A stretch of DNA of 64,000 nt from Rhodobacterales bacterium 32-67-9 (lineage in GTDB: Bacteria; Pseudomonadota; Alphaproteobacteria; Rhodobacterales; Rhodobacteraceae), in contig NCEA01000024.1 of NCBI GenBank assembly GCA_002280515.1, positions 1 to 64,000 of the forward strand, written 5' to 3'. Positions within the stretch are counted from its first letter, which is position 1. Each line of letters begins with the position of its first letter. The position numbers were made by a program, and so were the translations under genes. The notes beneath the pieces were generated by a model that was not told the DNA's origin, did not search any database, and was given only the letters and a program-made list of their open reading frames with translations. Positions 8,195 to 17,634 of the stretch are shown here, one piece after another.

Positions 8195-9019
8195 TCAGCC
8201 GTAGGTGCCGTAGCTGTATCCCACGGAATCGTCCGCATAGCGGCACTTGTTCAGGACCACGCCCAGCACATTCGTGAGCTGTGCCAGTTCTTTTTCGCAG
8301 ATGTCGATGTTCGGCAAGGTCGTGCTTTCCGCAGCCGCGACCAGAAGCGCGCAATCGACATTGCCAAGAAATCCGACGTTGTCATCGCTGGCCAGCATCG
8401 GCGACATGTCGAAGATCATGATATCCGGCTGCCAGCGCCGCTCGATCTCGTCGAGTTTCTCGCGGGTCCCCGCGCTTTGCAAAAGTTCGGCCGGATGCCG
8501 GCAGGCCGTGGCGTTCATGCCCAGGATCAGGTTCGACCCGAACCGCACCGCAAGATCGTCGAATGACGCATTGCCGTCGAGTACATCATGGAAAGACTTG
8601 GCGGGCGTCTGCCCCAGCGCCTTGTGAAGCGCTGGCCGGCGCAGGTCCAGGTCGATCAGCATGACCTTCAGATCCTTCTGTCGCGACAAGCTGAGCGCCA
8701 GATTGATCGCGATCGTGGTCTTGCCACATGCAGCCCCTGGCGAGGTTATCGCCAGTCGACTCCAGCCCTTGTCCTTCATCTGCCGGATCGTGCGCGAGCG
8801 GAGCATGTCGAACGGGGCAGCGTCCTTGCCACCCGACAGAGTGGCGATACGGTTGCGCAGCGCCGTCCCCGCCGAAACCGTGATCTCGGGCAGGCTTTCC
8901 CACGAGGCGGCACCCCGCCCGTCTTTCTGAACGACGTGTTCGCGAACGGTTTCCGGCGCCCCGAGGGCGGCCTTGCGCATTTCGCGCGCTTTCGCCAGTG
9001 CGGCTTCAAGCTTCTCCAT
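8195..9019 (-). CDS. BY-type (CpsD/CapB-like) polysaccharide tyrosine autokinase
   Basis: A 274-residue soluble P-loop kinase. Walker A is at residues 93-102 (SPGAACGKTT), Walker A' at about 121-127 (LIDLDLRR) and Walker B at about 200-206 (IMIFDMSP). It ends in a short tyrosine tail (Tyr 261, 268, 270, 273), the usual site of autophosphorylation. These kinases cycle between phosphorylated and unphosphorylated states with a membrane Wzz-like partner to control polysaccharide polymerisation and export. The partner is the adjacent upstream gene (43 bp gap), so the kinase and chain-length domains are separate proteins, as in Gram-positive CpsCD and in PEP-CTERM loci. It is the last gene of the minus-strand ATPase-Wzz-kinase operon. 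Confidence 0.88.
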   Translation of the reverse strand: MEKLEAALAKAREMRKAALGAPETVREHVVQKDGRGAASWESLPEITVSAGTALRNRIATLSGGKDAAPFDMLRSRTIRQMKDKGWSRLAITSPGAACGKTTIAINLALSLSRQKDLKVMLIDLDLRRPALHKALGQTPAKSFHDVLDGNASFDDLAVRFGSNLILGMNATACRHPAELLQSAGTREKLDEIERRWQPDIMIFDMSPMLASDDNVGFLGNVDCALLVAAAESTTLPNIDICEKELAQLTNVLGVVLNKCRYADDSVGYSYGTYG

Positions 9020-9062
9020 CGGTCCCGTTACCCCTGAACGTCTCTTAAAATGGCACCGGCTG

Positions 9063-10601
9063 TCACAGCCGGATGCCGAACTTCGCCGCTACCTTACCGA
9101 CAATGATATCGAGCGGCTGGTAGAAGACATGTACGGCATAGATGATCGCCGGAATGCCGACGACCGCGATCAGCAGCAACGCGGCGAAACCCGACCGCCG
9201 CATCATCGTCTCCGACGGCGTGCGCATGTAGGGGATCGTCGCGATCGGCGTGATGCCGAAGCTGTTGATCAGGTCCTTCGGCCGCCGCACGGCGCGGTTC
9301 AGAAGCTCCAGCAGGACGATCAGTCCGATGCCGAGTGCCGCACCGCCGAAGACGCCACCGCCGGCGATCAACACCCGGTTCGGGCTGGACGGCCGGTCGG
9401 GCACTGTCGCGGCGTCCACGACCGAGATCCGCTCGCCTTTCGAAAGCACTTCGATACGCTCACCAGCCGCAGCTTGCGACTGGCGCGCTACGGCGGTGTT
9501 GTACTGCTGCTGGATGTTCGAATAGTCGCGGTTCAGCGCGTCGAGCGCCACCTGGTTCGCCGGTGTCCTGTCGATCGAGTCCTTAAGGATGGCAAGCTGC
9601 TCGATCAACTGGGTTCGCTGCTCCTCGGCCACCGCGATCCGCGTGTCGAGGTCGGCGATCTGAACGTCGAGCATGGTCGCGGCCGGGTTACCCGTCGAAT
9701 CTGGCGGCAATTGCGCCTTCACCACCTCTTCGAGCTGATTGATCTGCAGTTGCAGCATCTTCACCTTCGGGTTCTCCGGAGTGAAGACGGCCAACATGCC
9801 ATTCAACTGCTGACGCAGCTGGTCGAGCTGTTTGGCCTCGGGCGTCTGGTTCGCGGTCGCGGCAGCGTTGATCTGGCCGGTGGTTTCGAAGATGGCGATC
9901 ATCCGCGCCTTCTGGTCCTTCAGCGTGGCGATGTCGCGCTCGGCCGTGGCGAGTCGGTCCTGAAGAAGTGTCTGCTGACCCAGCCGATAGGCCAGCGTGT
10001 TCGGAAGCGCGTCGGCATTCTTGTTCTGGAAGTCGAGGATCTTCTCGCTCATGATGTCGATCTCACCCAACAGGCGCTTCACTTCCTGATTGAAGAATTC
10101 GAGCGTGTCTTCGGCGTTGCCGGTCCTCAGTTCCACATCGGCCTTGAGGATCAGCGTCACATATTCATTGACAACACCCGCGGCGATCGGCCCCGTCCCG
10201 CCATCGAAGGCGATCGTCATTATCGTTGCCTGCCCGCGTCCGGCGCTCTTGCCGATGCGGGTATTCTGCCGCATCCCCTGCACAATCTCGTCCGGCGACA
10301 TTTTCGGCATGTCGTCGCGGAACACTTTCAGTTTCTGGGCGATTTCCAGAAGATTGGTGCGGGTCATCAGGCGGTTCTCGATGGTCTGGAGCTTTTCCAG
10401 CGCCTGGGCCTGTACCGTCGGCGCAGCAAGGGGGCCCGGGATCTGCGAGCTCTCGACCAGCAGTACCGAATTCGCGGTGTAGACCGCCGGCAACAGGAAT
10501 GCCGCTGCAATCGACGCGGCCGAAACCAGCGCAAAGACGATGACGAAATAGTGCAGCCGCCGCAGGAACACTGCAAAATAGAAGGAAAGGTCCAGGTTCA
10601 T
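9063..10601 (-). CDS. Wzz/GumC-type polysaccharide chain-length determinant (exosortase-associated)
   Basis: A 512-residue inner-membrane polysaccharide co-polymerase. An N-terminal Wzz domain has a transmembrane helix at about residues 17-40. The central ~300 residues are predicted coiled coil (many heptads, Q/E/L-rich). A GNVR-like loop precedes a second transmembrane helix at about 415-440, and an extra C-terminal transmembrane helix lies near 468-490. No P-loop is present; the ATPase function is in the next gene. Its ATG overlaps the stop of the upstream ATPase by 4 bp (ATGA), indicating translational coupling. Architecture and context match the chain-length protein of XrtA/PEP-CTERM exopolysaccharide loci. 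Confidence 0.88.
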   Translation of the reverse strand: MNLDLSFYFAVFLRRLHYFVIVFALVSAASIAAAFLLPAVYTANSVLLVESSQIPGPLAAPTVQAQALEKLQTIENRLMTRTNLLEIAQKLKVFRDDMPKMSPDEIVQGMRQNTRIGKSAGRGQATIMTIAFDGGTGPIAAGVVNEYVTLILKADVELRTGNAEDTLEFFNQEVKRLLGEIDIMSEKILDFQNKNADALPNTLAYRLGQQTLLQDRLATAERDIATLKDQKARMIAIFETTGQINAAATANQTPEAKQLDQLRQQLNGMLAVFTPENPKVKMLQLQINQLEEVVKAQLPPDSTGNPAATMLDVQIADLDTRIAVAEEQRTQLIEQLAILKDSIDRTPANQVALDALNRDYSNIQQQYNTAVARQSQAAAGERIEVLSKGERISVVDAATVPDRPSSPNRVLIAGGGVFGGAALGIGLIVLLELLNRAVRRPKDLINSFGITPIATIPYMRTPSETMMRRSGFAALLLIAVVGIPAIIYAVHVFYQPLDIIVGKVAAKFGIRL

Positions 10602-11488
10602 TTACGCTTCTCTTCCTCGGCCGCGATCTGGGCAGCAAAGAATACACCATCATCGAGTACGGATTGAACCACGTGTTCGTCAACGTGATGGTTATCCATG
10701 CTCCAGGCATAGAGTAATGCCATGTCACAAAGCTGGTTGACCAGACGCGGAACGCCGTGGGTCACCCGGTACACCATCCGCGCCGCCGCTTCGGTCACTT
10801 CCTCGCCCGAGCCCCCGGCCGCCTTCAGCCGGTGCGCAATCAGCTCGATAACCGCCATTTCATCCAGCGGCAACAGGTGGAAGCTCGCCGCGATCCTCTG
10901 GGCCAACTGGCGTAGCGACGGGTCCAGCACCATGTCACGAAGCTCGGGCTGGCCGACCAGCACAAGCTGGATCACCTCGTCCTTGCCGGAGTTGATATTG
11001 GTCAGCATCCGCAACTCTTCGAGACTTTCCGGCGACAGGTTCTGCGCCTCGTCGAAGATCAGGACGACCCGCCGACCGGCGGCGTATTCCTCGATCAAAT
11101 AGTCCTGGAGCTTCTGGAAAAGCTGGACATAGCCGACGCCTGTCTCGAACTGCAGGCCCAGTGAATTCAGAACCCACTGGATCAACTCGCCCCGCCCGCC
11201 CTGGGCGTTCGAGATCAACCCGACCGTGACCTTGGAGCCGAACTGCCGCAAAAGTTCGCGCAAAAGCGTCGTCTTGCCGCAGCCCACGCCACCGGTAACC
11301 AGCGTGATCGGCGCGCGGCTGAGAATGCCAAATTCGAGAACCGAATAGGCACGACGATGCTGCGCCGACCAGAACAGGAAATCCGGGTCCGGAACGAGCG
11401 TGAACGGACGCTCGCGGAACCCGAAGAAATCCATGTAGAAGCCAACGCTGTTCGTTTCGTCCGTTCTGGTCTCCACGACCTTGTTCAT
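10598..11488 (-). CDS. ExeA-like AAA ATPase of exosortase/PEP-CTERM EPS loci
   Basis: A 296-residue AAA ATPase. The N-terminus MDFFGFRERPFTLVPDP is characteristic of the ExeA/GspA-like and PEP-CTERM-associated ATPases. Walker A is GGVGCGKTT (about residues 66-74) and Walker B is VVLIFDEAQNL, followed by a sensor region and a C-terminal HGVPRLVNQLCD segment. Members of this subfamily occur almost only beside exosortase-type EPS genes. Their exact role is unproven, and they may energise assembly or secretion. I chose ATG 11488 over a TTG at 11494. It is the first gene of the minus arm and overlaps the next gene by 4 bp. Confidence 0.88.
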   Translation of the reverse strand: MNKVVETRTDETNSVGFYMDFFGFRERPFTLVPDPDFLFWSAQHRRAYSVLEFGILSRAPITLVTGGVGCGKTTLLRELLRQFGSKVTVGLISNAQGGRGELIQWVLNSLGLQFETGVGYVQLFQKLQDYLIEEYAAGRRVVLIFDEAQNLSPESLEELRMLTNINSGKDEVIQLVLVGQPELRDMVLDPSLRQLAQRIAASFHLLPLDEMAVIELIAHRLKAAGGSGEEVTEAAARMVYRVTHGVPRLVNQLCDMALLYAWSMDNHHVDEHVVQSVLDDGVFFAAQIAAEEEKRK

Positions 11489-11980
11489 CCGCAATCCATC
11501 TCACGCAATGCCGCAACGGGTCCGACCCGTGCCGCCAAAGACTTGTTACCCCGGGGGCGCCCGGAACTCACGGGGAAATAGTCATACGACTTCGGCAACT
11601 TAATGGCGTTCTCCGTCGATACTTCCGACGCTCTCTATAGATTCTTCGAATCGATGTCCCGCATGATGCAACGCAAACGGCCCCGAGACACGACAAATGG
11701 AAAGATACGAATAACTGTTGCGGGCGGCGAAACAAACTTCCTCGATCCGCCCCCGCTGTGCCCACTTCACCGCCTCGGGTCGCGGCGATAGGCCGGCTGC
11801 TGCCACAAAAAGACCCGCAGGTTCGAAATCCCGATTCCTCGCCCAACTATATGATGGTAAGAAGGTTTGGGTGGATGTTGCCGCATCCAAGAATCGACAA
11901 GTATGACGTAGGGCGCAACGACAGTGTCCGCATGGTTTTAGTTGCAGGTGAGTAATGGGTGTTCCGAGCGGAGCGTGGGT
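11489..11980. other. Divergent control region of the EPS locus
   Basis: This ~490-bp region separates the two divergent arms (ATPase-Wzz-kinase and sugar transferase-PrsT-Wza-barrel-XrtD). It should contain both promoters and regulator sites. It is somewhat AT-richer than the genes around it. Several short open frames cross it, but none resembles a protein. I could not identify specific binding sites. Confidence 0.5.
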
Positions 11981-12670
11981 GTGACTTTGCAGTTCAATGA
12001 CCTTTCCGACGAATTTGGCATGGCAAGCGCTCCGGTGGGTCTTGTGAACATTTCGAACCGCCGGGGTATCTACCGAAATGTCATCAAGCGCTTGATGGAC
12101 GTTACTGCGGTTCTGCTGGCAAGCATCATCGTTGTTCCCGTGATTGCAGTCCTGGCAGTTGCCGTTGCCCTCGACGGTTCATCTCCGTTCTACTGGAACG
12201 ACCGGGTCGGACGCGGCGGACGAACCTTCAGGATGCTGAAACTACGGACCATGGTACCAGAGGCGGATCGGCTGCTCGAAGAGTACCTGTCGCGCAACGC
12301 CGAGGCGCGGCTGGAATGGAACAGCACGCAGAAGCTGAAATCCGACCCCCGCATCACGACCATCGGCCGGTTCCTGCGCAAGACCTCGCTCGACGAGCTG
12401 CCGCAACTCTGGAACGTGCTGATCGGTGAAATGTCGCTGGTCGGCCCCCGGCCGATGATGCCGAACTAGCGAGCGCTTTATACTGGAATGGCATACTACG
12501 CCTTGCGTCCCGGCATCACCGGTCCGTGGCAAGTATCGGATCGCAACGAGGTCGAGTTCTCAAAGCGTGCAGAGTTCGACAGCGAATACGACCGGACCCT
12601 CTCGCTGACCACTGACCTGAAATTGCTTATTGCGACGATCCGGGTTGTCGTCAAAGGCACGGGTTATTGA
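11981..12670 (+). pseudogene. ExoY/WcaJ-type priming sugar transferase with in-frame TAG
   Basis: A bacterial sugar transferase that would load the first sugar phosphate onto undecaprenyl phosphate. The N-terminal transmembrane segment (LMDVTAVLLASIIVVPVIAV), KLRTMV, KTSLDELPQLWNVLIGEMSLVGPRPM and the C-terminal YYALRPGITGPWQVSDR are all present in one frame. A TAG at 12467-12469 interrupts it between GPRPMMPN and RALYTGMAYY, a place where homologues commonly carry Gln (CAG). Past the TAG the frame stays intact to the TGA at 12670 and ends in the family-typical VVKGTGY. The gene is therefore either a one-base nonsense mutant, a sequencing error or an amber-readthrough gene. GTG 11981 has GGAG 7 bp upstream; ATG 12020 is an alternative. 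If the mutation is real and not suppressed, this enzyme is lost. Confidence 0.9.
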
Positions 12671-12700
12671 TTTGACCACCCCCACCAGTTTCAGGCAGGA

Positions 12701-12723
12701 GCCGCGCAGTACACCTGCGCGGC
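12701..12723 (+). other. Perfect hairpin between sugar transferase and prsT
   Basis: A 9-bp perfect stem (12701-12709 and 12715-12723) with loop TACAC. There is no T-run after it, so it is more likely an mRNA-stability or processing element than a terminator. Confidence 0.6.
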
Positions 12724-12792
12724 AGGACGAATAACCTTGGAAAAGCCTCAGTTCCACGGCATAGGAATCGGGGCACCGATCGAGGACGAGTA

Positions 12793-15243
12793 ATGGCCCT
12801 TCGCAAAACTTTCACAGCAATCGCGCTCAGCATCAGCCTGGCGGCTCTCGCCGGTTGCGATTCGGCAGAGGAACGCGCCGAAAAGTTCTATCAATCCGGC
12901 CTGCAATACCTCGAGGCCGGCGATATTGACCGGGCGCTGGTCGAATTCCGAAACGTCTTCAAGCTGAACGGTCAGCACCGTGACGCGCGCCGCGCCTATG
13001 CAGACGCCGAACGCGGCCGCGGCAATCTGCGCGAAGCCTTTGCGCAATATCTCCGCCTGGTCGAGCAGGATCCAGAAGACATCGATGCGCAGCGGGCCCT
13101 CGCAGAAGTCGCAGCGCAGGGTGGCGACTGGACGACAGCCGCGCGCTACGCGGACACCGTTCTCGCTAAATCCCCGGACGAGACGGATTTGCAGGCGATC
13201 AAGGTGGCAGCCGCTTACACCAAGGCGACCGAGGCCAACGATGTCACCGGACAGATCGAGGCCGCAAAAAACGCACGCGCGCTTCATGAACGCCAGCCGG
13301 GTAACCTGCTGATCGCGAGAGTTGTAATCGACGACCTGGTTCGCAGCCAGCACTTCGACGACGCGCTGGTCAAGTTGAACGCCGCTCTCGAAATCGCGCC
13401 GGACGACCGTGCGCTGCTGGCCCAGCGCCTGTCGGTTCACGCCGCTCTTGGCGACGACGTGGCGGTGGAGGCCGGACTGCGCGACATGGTCGAGCGCTTC
13501 CCCGATTCGCCGGAAATGGGATACGCGCTGATCCGCTGGTACGTCTCACGCGGCGAGACCGACAAGGCCGAGGCGCATCTGCGCTCTCAGATCAAGCCGG
13601 GCAGCGACGATCAGGCGCCGGTCATCGACCTCGTGCGCTTCCTCGCTGAACAACGCGGCCCCGAAGCAGCGGTGGCGGAGCTGGAGCGCGTGATCGCGAC
13701 CGGTGACACGTCACCGGTCTATCGCGCCGCGCGGGCCGGTTTCATCTTCGACCTTGGCCAGCGCGACGCCGCCATCGCCGAGATGCAGGATATCGTCAAG
13801 AAGGCCGAACCCTCCGAGGAAACCAGGCGCACCAAGGTCGGTCTTGCGCGGATGTTGACGATCACTGGCAATTCCGTCGGTGCCCGTGCGCTGGTCGAAG
13901 AAGTTCTCGCCGAGGATGCCGGCGATACCGAAGCGCTGAAACTCAAGGCAAGCTGGCTGATCCTCGACGACGAGGTCGGCGAGGCGGTGGCGATCCTGCG
14001 CCGGGCCAATGACCAGAACCCGCGCAATGCGTCGATCCTGACGCTGATGGCGCAGGCCTACGAGCGCGACGGAAATCGCGATCTGATGCGCGAGACGCTC
14101 TCGCTTGCCGTCACGGCCTCGAACCGGGCGCCGGAGGAATCGCTCCGCTACGCGCAACTCCTCGCCACCGAGGGCAAGCTGATCCCGGCGGAAGGGGTCA
14201 TCATCGACGCGCTCCGGATCGCGCCGGGCACGCTGTCGCTGCTGGTCCCGCTGGGCCAGATCTACGTGCAGGTCCAGGATTGGCCGCGGGCCGAATCCGT
14301 GGCTGCGGAGCTTGAGGCGCAGAACACGCCCGCCGCGACGACGGCGGCGCAGGGCCTGCGTGCGACGATCCTGTCCGCCCAGCAAAAGTCGGATCAGGCG
14401 ATCGGCTATCTTCAAGGCCTCGTCGATCAGGGCGCGGGCGGTCTCGACGCCAAGGTTGCGATCCTGCGCGCCCATATCGCGGGCGGACGCATCAACCAGG
14501 CGCTGACCTATTCAGAAAGCCTGCTTGCGGAAAATCCCGACGATCCCGACCTGCGGTTCATCGACGCATCCGTACGGGCGCTGGCAGGTCAGCCAGATAA
14601 GGCAGAGGCTGCCTACCGGAGCCTTCTGGAGGACGACAAAACCCGGCTTCCGGTCTGGCTCGCGCTTGCGCGGACCGTCGTCGCCGACCCTGTCCGATCG
14701 AACGAAGCTTCGGCGCTGATCGACGAGGCCCTTATCGCGCTGCCCGATTCGAGCGAGCTGAAATGGGCCAAGGCCGGCTTCCTCGAACGGTCCGGCAATA
14801 TCGACGGCGCGATCGAGATCTATGAATCTCTCTACAAGCAGAACAGCGCCAATCCCGTCATCGCCAACAATCTGGCCAGCCTTCTGTCGACCTATCGCAC
14901 CGATCCCGACAGCCTCGCGCGGGCCGAGGTCATCGCCCGCCGCCTGCGCGGCAGCACGCTGGCGCCCTACCAGGACACCTATGGCTGGATCGCCTATCAG
15001 CGGGGCAACTACGACGACGCTGTGGAAGAGTTGGAAAAGGCGGTCGCGGGCCTCGGTCGCGATCCGATAGTGCGCTTCCATCTGGCGATGACCTATCTCG
15101 CGCTCGACCGCAAATCCGATGCGCTGGCCCAGTTCCACGAGGCTCTGTCACGCGCCAAGGAAGATGATCCACGGGATTTCCTCGTCACCGCGCGGCAAGA
15201 GGTGCAACGACTGGAAACCGAAGGCGTGACCGTCGGCAACTGA
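12793..15243 (+). CDS. prsT: TPR-repeat lipoprotein PrsT (exosortase/PEP-CTERM system)
   Basis: An 816-residue periplasmic lipoprotein. The signal peptide ends in the lipobox LAGC with Cys 22 as the lipidation site. The rest is a solenoid of tetratricopeptide repeats (for example AEKFYQSGLQYLEAGDIDRAL, and many A-x-x-x-Y/F-x-x-A units to the end). Length and architecture match PrsT of exosortase EPS loci, thought to scaffold the polysaccharide secretion apparatus between the membranes, as other TPR proteins do in alginate and cellulose export. The start has GAGGACGAG upstream. It follows the interrupted sugar transferase by 122 bp and precedes the Wza-like gene by 136 bp, so polar effects of the amber codon are possible. 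Confidence 0.9.
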   Translation: MALRKTFTAIALSISLAALAGCDSAEERAEKFYQSGLQYLEAGDIDRALVEFRNVFKLNGQHRDARRAYADAERGRGNLREAFAQYLRLVEQDPEDIDAQRALAEVAAQGGDWTTAARYADTVLAKSPDETDLQAIKVAAAYTKATEANDVTGQIEAAKNARALHERQPGNLLIARVVIDDLVRSQHFDDALVKLNAALEIAPDDRALLAQRLSVHAALGDDVAVEAGLRDMVERFPDSPEMGYALIRWYVSRGETDKAEAHLRSQIKPGSDDQAPVIDLVRFLAEQRGPEAAVAELERVIATGDTSPVYRAARAGFIFDLGQRDAAIAEMQDIVKKAEPSEETRRTKVGLARMLTITGNSVGARALVEEVLAEDAGDTEALKLKASWLILDDEVGEAVAILRRANDQNPRNASILTLMAQAYERDGNRDLMRETLSLAVTASNRAPEESLRYAQLLATEGKLIPAEGVIIDALRIAPGTLSLLVPLGQIYVQVQDWPRAESVAAELEAQNTPAATTAAQGLRATILSAQQKSDQAIGYLQGLVDQGAGGLDAKVAILRAHIAGGRINQALTYSESLLAENPDDPDLRFIDASVRALAGQPDKAEAAYRSLLEDDKTRLPVWLALARTVVADPVRSNEASALIDEALIALPDSSELKWAKAGFLERSGNIDGAIEIYESLYKQNSANPVIANNLASLLSTYRTDPDSLARAEVIARRLRGSTLAPYQDTYGWIAYQRGNYDDAVEELEKAVAGLGRDPIVRFHLAMTYLALDRKSDALAQFHEALSRAKEDDPRDFLVTARQEVQRLETEGVTVGN

Positions 15244-15379
15244 AGGAGCGGTCTGTTGCCGTGAGGGCACTTTGGCCGGCAGAGCGCCCTTCTCAGCGTG
15301 AGGGTCGCAAGTTAACGTTTTGATTCCGCGCCAATCCGCCATAATCTGATTCCGATTCGAATGTGATTGGGGATCCGAA

Positions 15380-16021
15380 ATGCTTAGAGCCCTGCTGGGC
15401 CTTGTTTTGGCCGTTCTACTTGTTCCTGCAGCCTGGGCCCAAAGCGGCTACCGTATCCAGCCAGGTGACGTTCTGCAGATGGAAGTGCTCGAAGATCCGA
15501 GCCTCAACCGCAGTCTGCTCGTCCTGCCGGACGGTAAGGTGAGCTTGCCGCTCGTCGGCACCGTGCGCGCCTCGGGTCAAAGCGTTGAATCTCTCCGCGG
15601 CGCGATTTCGTCGGCATTGGCGCCGAACTTCGCATCGCCGCCGACCGTGTTCCTTTCGGTCGGCCAGCTCAATCCGGTCACCTCGGCTGTCAACAGCGCG
15701 GTCGCGCAGGCCGCGGCCGCCAATGTCGGCACCTATGGCTACGGTACAGTCTCCGTCTTTGCGTTGGGCGAAGTGAGCAATCAGGGCCGCGTCGACGTCA
15801 AGCCGGGTACCACGCTTCTCCAGTTTCTGGCGGAAAGCGGCGGCATGACCCGGTTCGCGGCCACGAAGCGCATCCAGCTTCGCCGCGCGGACAAGAAGAC
15901 CGGGACCGAGACCGTTTACAAATACAACTACAAGGCCGTGCAGGCTGGTGCCAAAGCGCCGGTGATCGTGTTGCGTGAGGGTGATGTGATCGTGGTGCCG
16001 GAGCGCAAACTCTTCGAGTAA
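15380..16021 (+). CDS. Wza-like polysaccharide export protein
   Basis: A 213-residue exported protein with a Sec signal peptide (ALLGLVLAVLLVPAAWA). The Poly_export domain begins YRIQPGDVLQMEVLEDPSLNR and includes LPDGKVSLPLVGTVRASG. An SLBB-like beta-grasp domain follows (VFALGEVSNQGRVDVKPGTTLLQFLAESGG), and the C-terminus is DVIVVPER. It lacks the lipobox Cys and the long C-terminal helix of E. coli Wza, so the outer-membrane pore is more likely the separate barrel protein encoded 14 bp downstream. It acts with the Wzz-like protein and PrsT in the periplasmic part of the export path. Confidence 0.9.
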   Translation: MLRALLGLVLAVLLVPAAWAQSGYRIQPGDVLQMEVLEDPSLNRSLLVLPDGKVSLPLVGTVRASGQSVESLRGAISSALAPNFASPPTVFLSVGQLNPVTSAVNSAVAQAAAANVGTYGYGTVSVFALGEVSNQGRVDVKPGTTLLQFLAESGGMTRFAATKRIQLRRADKKTGTETVYKYNYKAVQAGAKAPVIVLREGDVIVVPERKLFE

Positions 16022-16035
16022 AAAGGCGGATCAAG

Positions 16036-17520
16036 GTGGGGACGAGCAGCAAAACGATCGCGGCAATCGCGGCAATCTCGACAATCTGGCCCAACGCCGC
16101 GCTCCCTCAGGGGAGCGCTGGTGCAATCGGAACCGGCACGAACGTCGCCGGAACTACGGCCTCAACCGGAACCAACACGGTAACGGCTACGACCGCCGCC
16201 ACACCGGCGCAGGGTGGCCTCACCTTCGACATCGGCATCGGTTCGAAACTGTCGGTCGACGACAATTTCCAGCTCAAGCAGACCAGCCCCGGCACTTCGA
16301 CGGTCTGGGACAATCGGCTGGACTTCAACCTCGGCAGTGTCACCGGGGTTCAGGATTTCAGCCTCACGGGATCCGGTGTCTTCCGCTACGCCGACATTCC
16401 CGGCCGCTCGATCTCGGGGTTCGAAGACCCGACCGTGCGGCTCCGCTACCGGCTTGACGGGGTCAACAGCCAGTTGACGCTCACCGGCCGCTACCGCCAT
16501 GTCGACCGCGAATTCCTCGACCCGTTCCAGATCGAACAGGAAGAGACGAATTTCAACGGCCTTTACGCCGGAGGCGGCACGGTCACGTTCAAGAATGCTG
16601 CCCTCGGCTACGTCATCGGCATCAATGATCCGCTCACCTTCACGCTCAACCTCAGCCATGACGAGAAGGACTACGACGCGACCGCCGTCGCCTCCAATCC
16701 GCGGCTCTTCGACACCGAGAGTGACAGCATCGACGCCAATGTGGCGATGAAGCTTTCGCCCGTGACCAGCCTGCGGTTCAGCGCCGGGCTGACCGATTAC
16801 AGCGCGAACGACCTGGTCCAAACGCAGCGTCAGACCACGGATTTCGCCGTCGGCGTGGTGCGGGACATCAACCCGGTTCTCGTCCTCGATGCCCAGGTCG
16901 GCTATACGGAGGTGGAGACCGACACGATCTTCGGCACCACGCGCCGTGACGGCGCGACCGGTGCTGTCACGCTGACTCAGACGCTCCCGAACGGATCAAT
17001 TTTCGGTTCGCTGGATTCGACGCTGAATCAGAACGGCAGCCGCACAACGCTGCGCTTCGGCCGCGACCTGCAATTGCCGCTCGGGAACCTGCGCGCGTCG
17101 GTCGGCGGCACCAAAACGCCGGGGGGCGACACTTACGTTGTGGCGACGGTGGCCTATGACCGCCAGTTGAAGACGTCCGACATCTCGGTCTCGCTGAACC
17201 GCTCGGTTTCGACGAACAACGTCAACGAGGACGTCCTCGATACCCGGCTGACGGTCGGCTATGGCTATGAGATCGACGCGAATTCGCGGTTTGACCTCGC
17301 GCTCAACTGGGGCCGGTCGGAAAGTGCCGGGATCGGCGCCGCGCCGACCATCGAGCGGACGACTCTTCGCGCCTCTTATTCGCGGGACCTGACCCAGGAC
17401 TGGGCGATGACCGGCGGTGTCCAGTTGCGTTACCGCAATGATTCGACGCCGGGGGTGGGTGACGCGCAATCGAACTCGGTCTTCCTGAGCCTCGACCGCA
17501 CCTTCAATTTTCGTCCCTGA
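16036..17520 (+). CDS. Outer-membrane beta-barrel protein of EPS export
   Basis: A 494-residue outer-membrane protein. It starts with GTG, with AGGCGGA 5 bp upstream, and has a short signal peptide (KTIAAIAAISTIW). A Thr/Ala/Gly-rich linker follows, and then about 400 residues of alternating amphipathic beta strands ending in the C-terminal Phe-x-x-Arg-Pro region (RTFNFRP). The strands contain aromatic girdle residues and many Asp/Asn in turns. This matches the barrel proteins regularly found in exosortase-type EPS loci between the Wza-like gene and the exosortase. It probably forms the outer-membrane conduit. Sequence conservation in this group is weak, so the call rests mainly on architecture and position. 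Confidence 0.8.
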   Translation: MGTSSKTIAAIAAISTIWPNAALPQGSAGAIGTGTNVAGTTASTGTNTVTATTAATPAQGGLTFDIGIGSKLSVDDNFQLKQTSPGTSTVWDNRLDFNLGSVTGVQDFSLTGSGVFRYADIPGRSISGFEDPTVRLRYRLDGVNSQLTLTGRYRHVDREFLDPFQIEQEETNFNGLYAGGGTVTFKNAALGYVIGINDPLTFTLNLSHDEKDYDATAVASNPRLFDTESDSIDANVAMKLSPVTSLRFSAGLTDYSANDLVQTQRQTTDFAVGVVRDINPVLVLDAQVGYTEVETDTIFGTTRRDGATGAVTLTQTLPNGSIFGSLDSTLNQNGSRTTLRFGRDLQLPLGNLRASVGGTKTPGGDTYVVATVAYDRQLKTSDISVSLNRSVSTNNVNEDVLDTRLTVGYGYEIDANSRFDLALNWGRSESAGIGAAPTIERTTLRASYSRDLTQDWAMTGGVQLRYRNDSTPGVGDAQSNSVFLSLDRTFNFRP

Positions 17521-17634
17521 GGGGCGGGAGCTTCCAGCGACATCGTGATCAAGGCAAGGCGGAATACAGTCGCATTGGCCGGAATTTTCGCCTAACTTCA
17601 ATACGGTTGAAGAGTTTCGGCGGGTAATCGGAAG

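Noticed and set aside
12488-12670. Separate 60-residue gene after the sugar transferase
   Set aside because: It is in the same frame as the transferase and carries its conserved C-terminus, so it is the 3' end of that gene behind the TAG.
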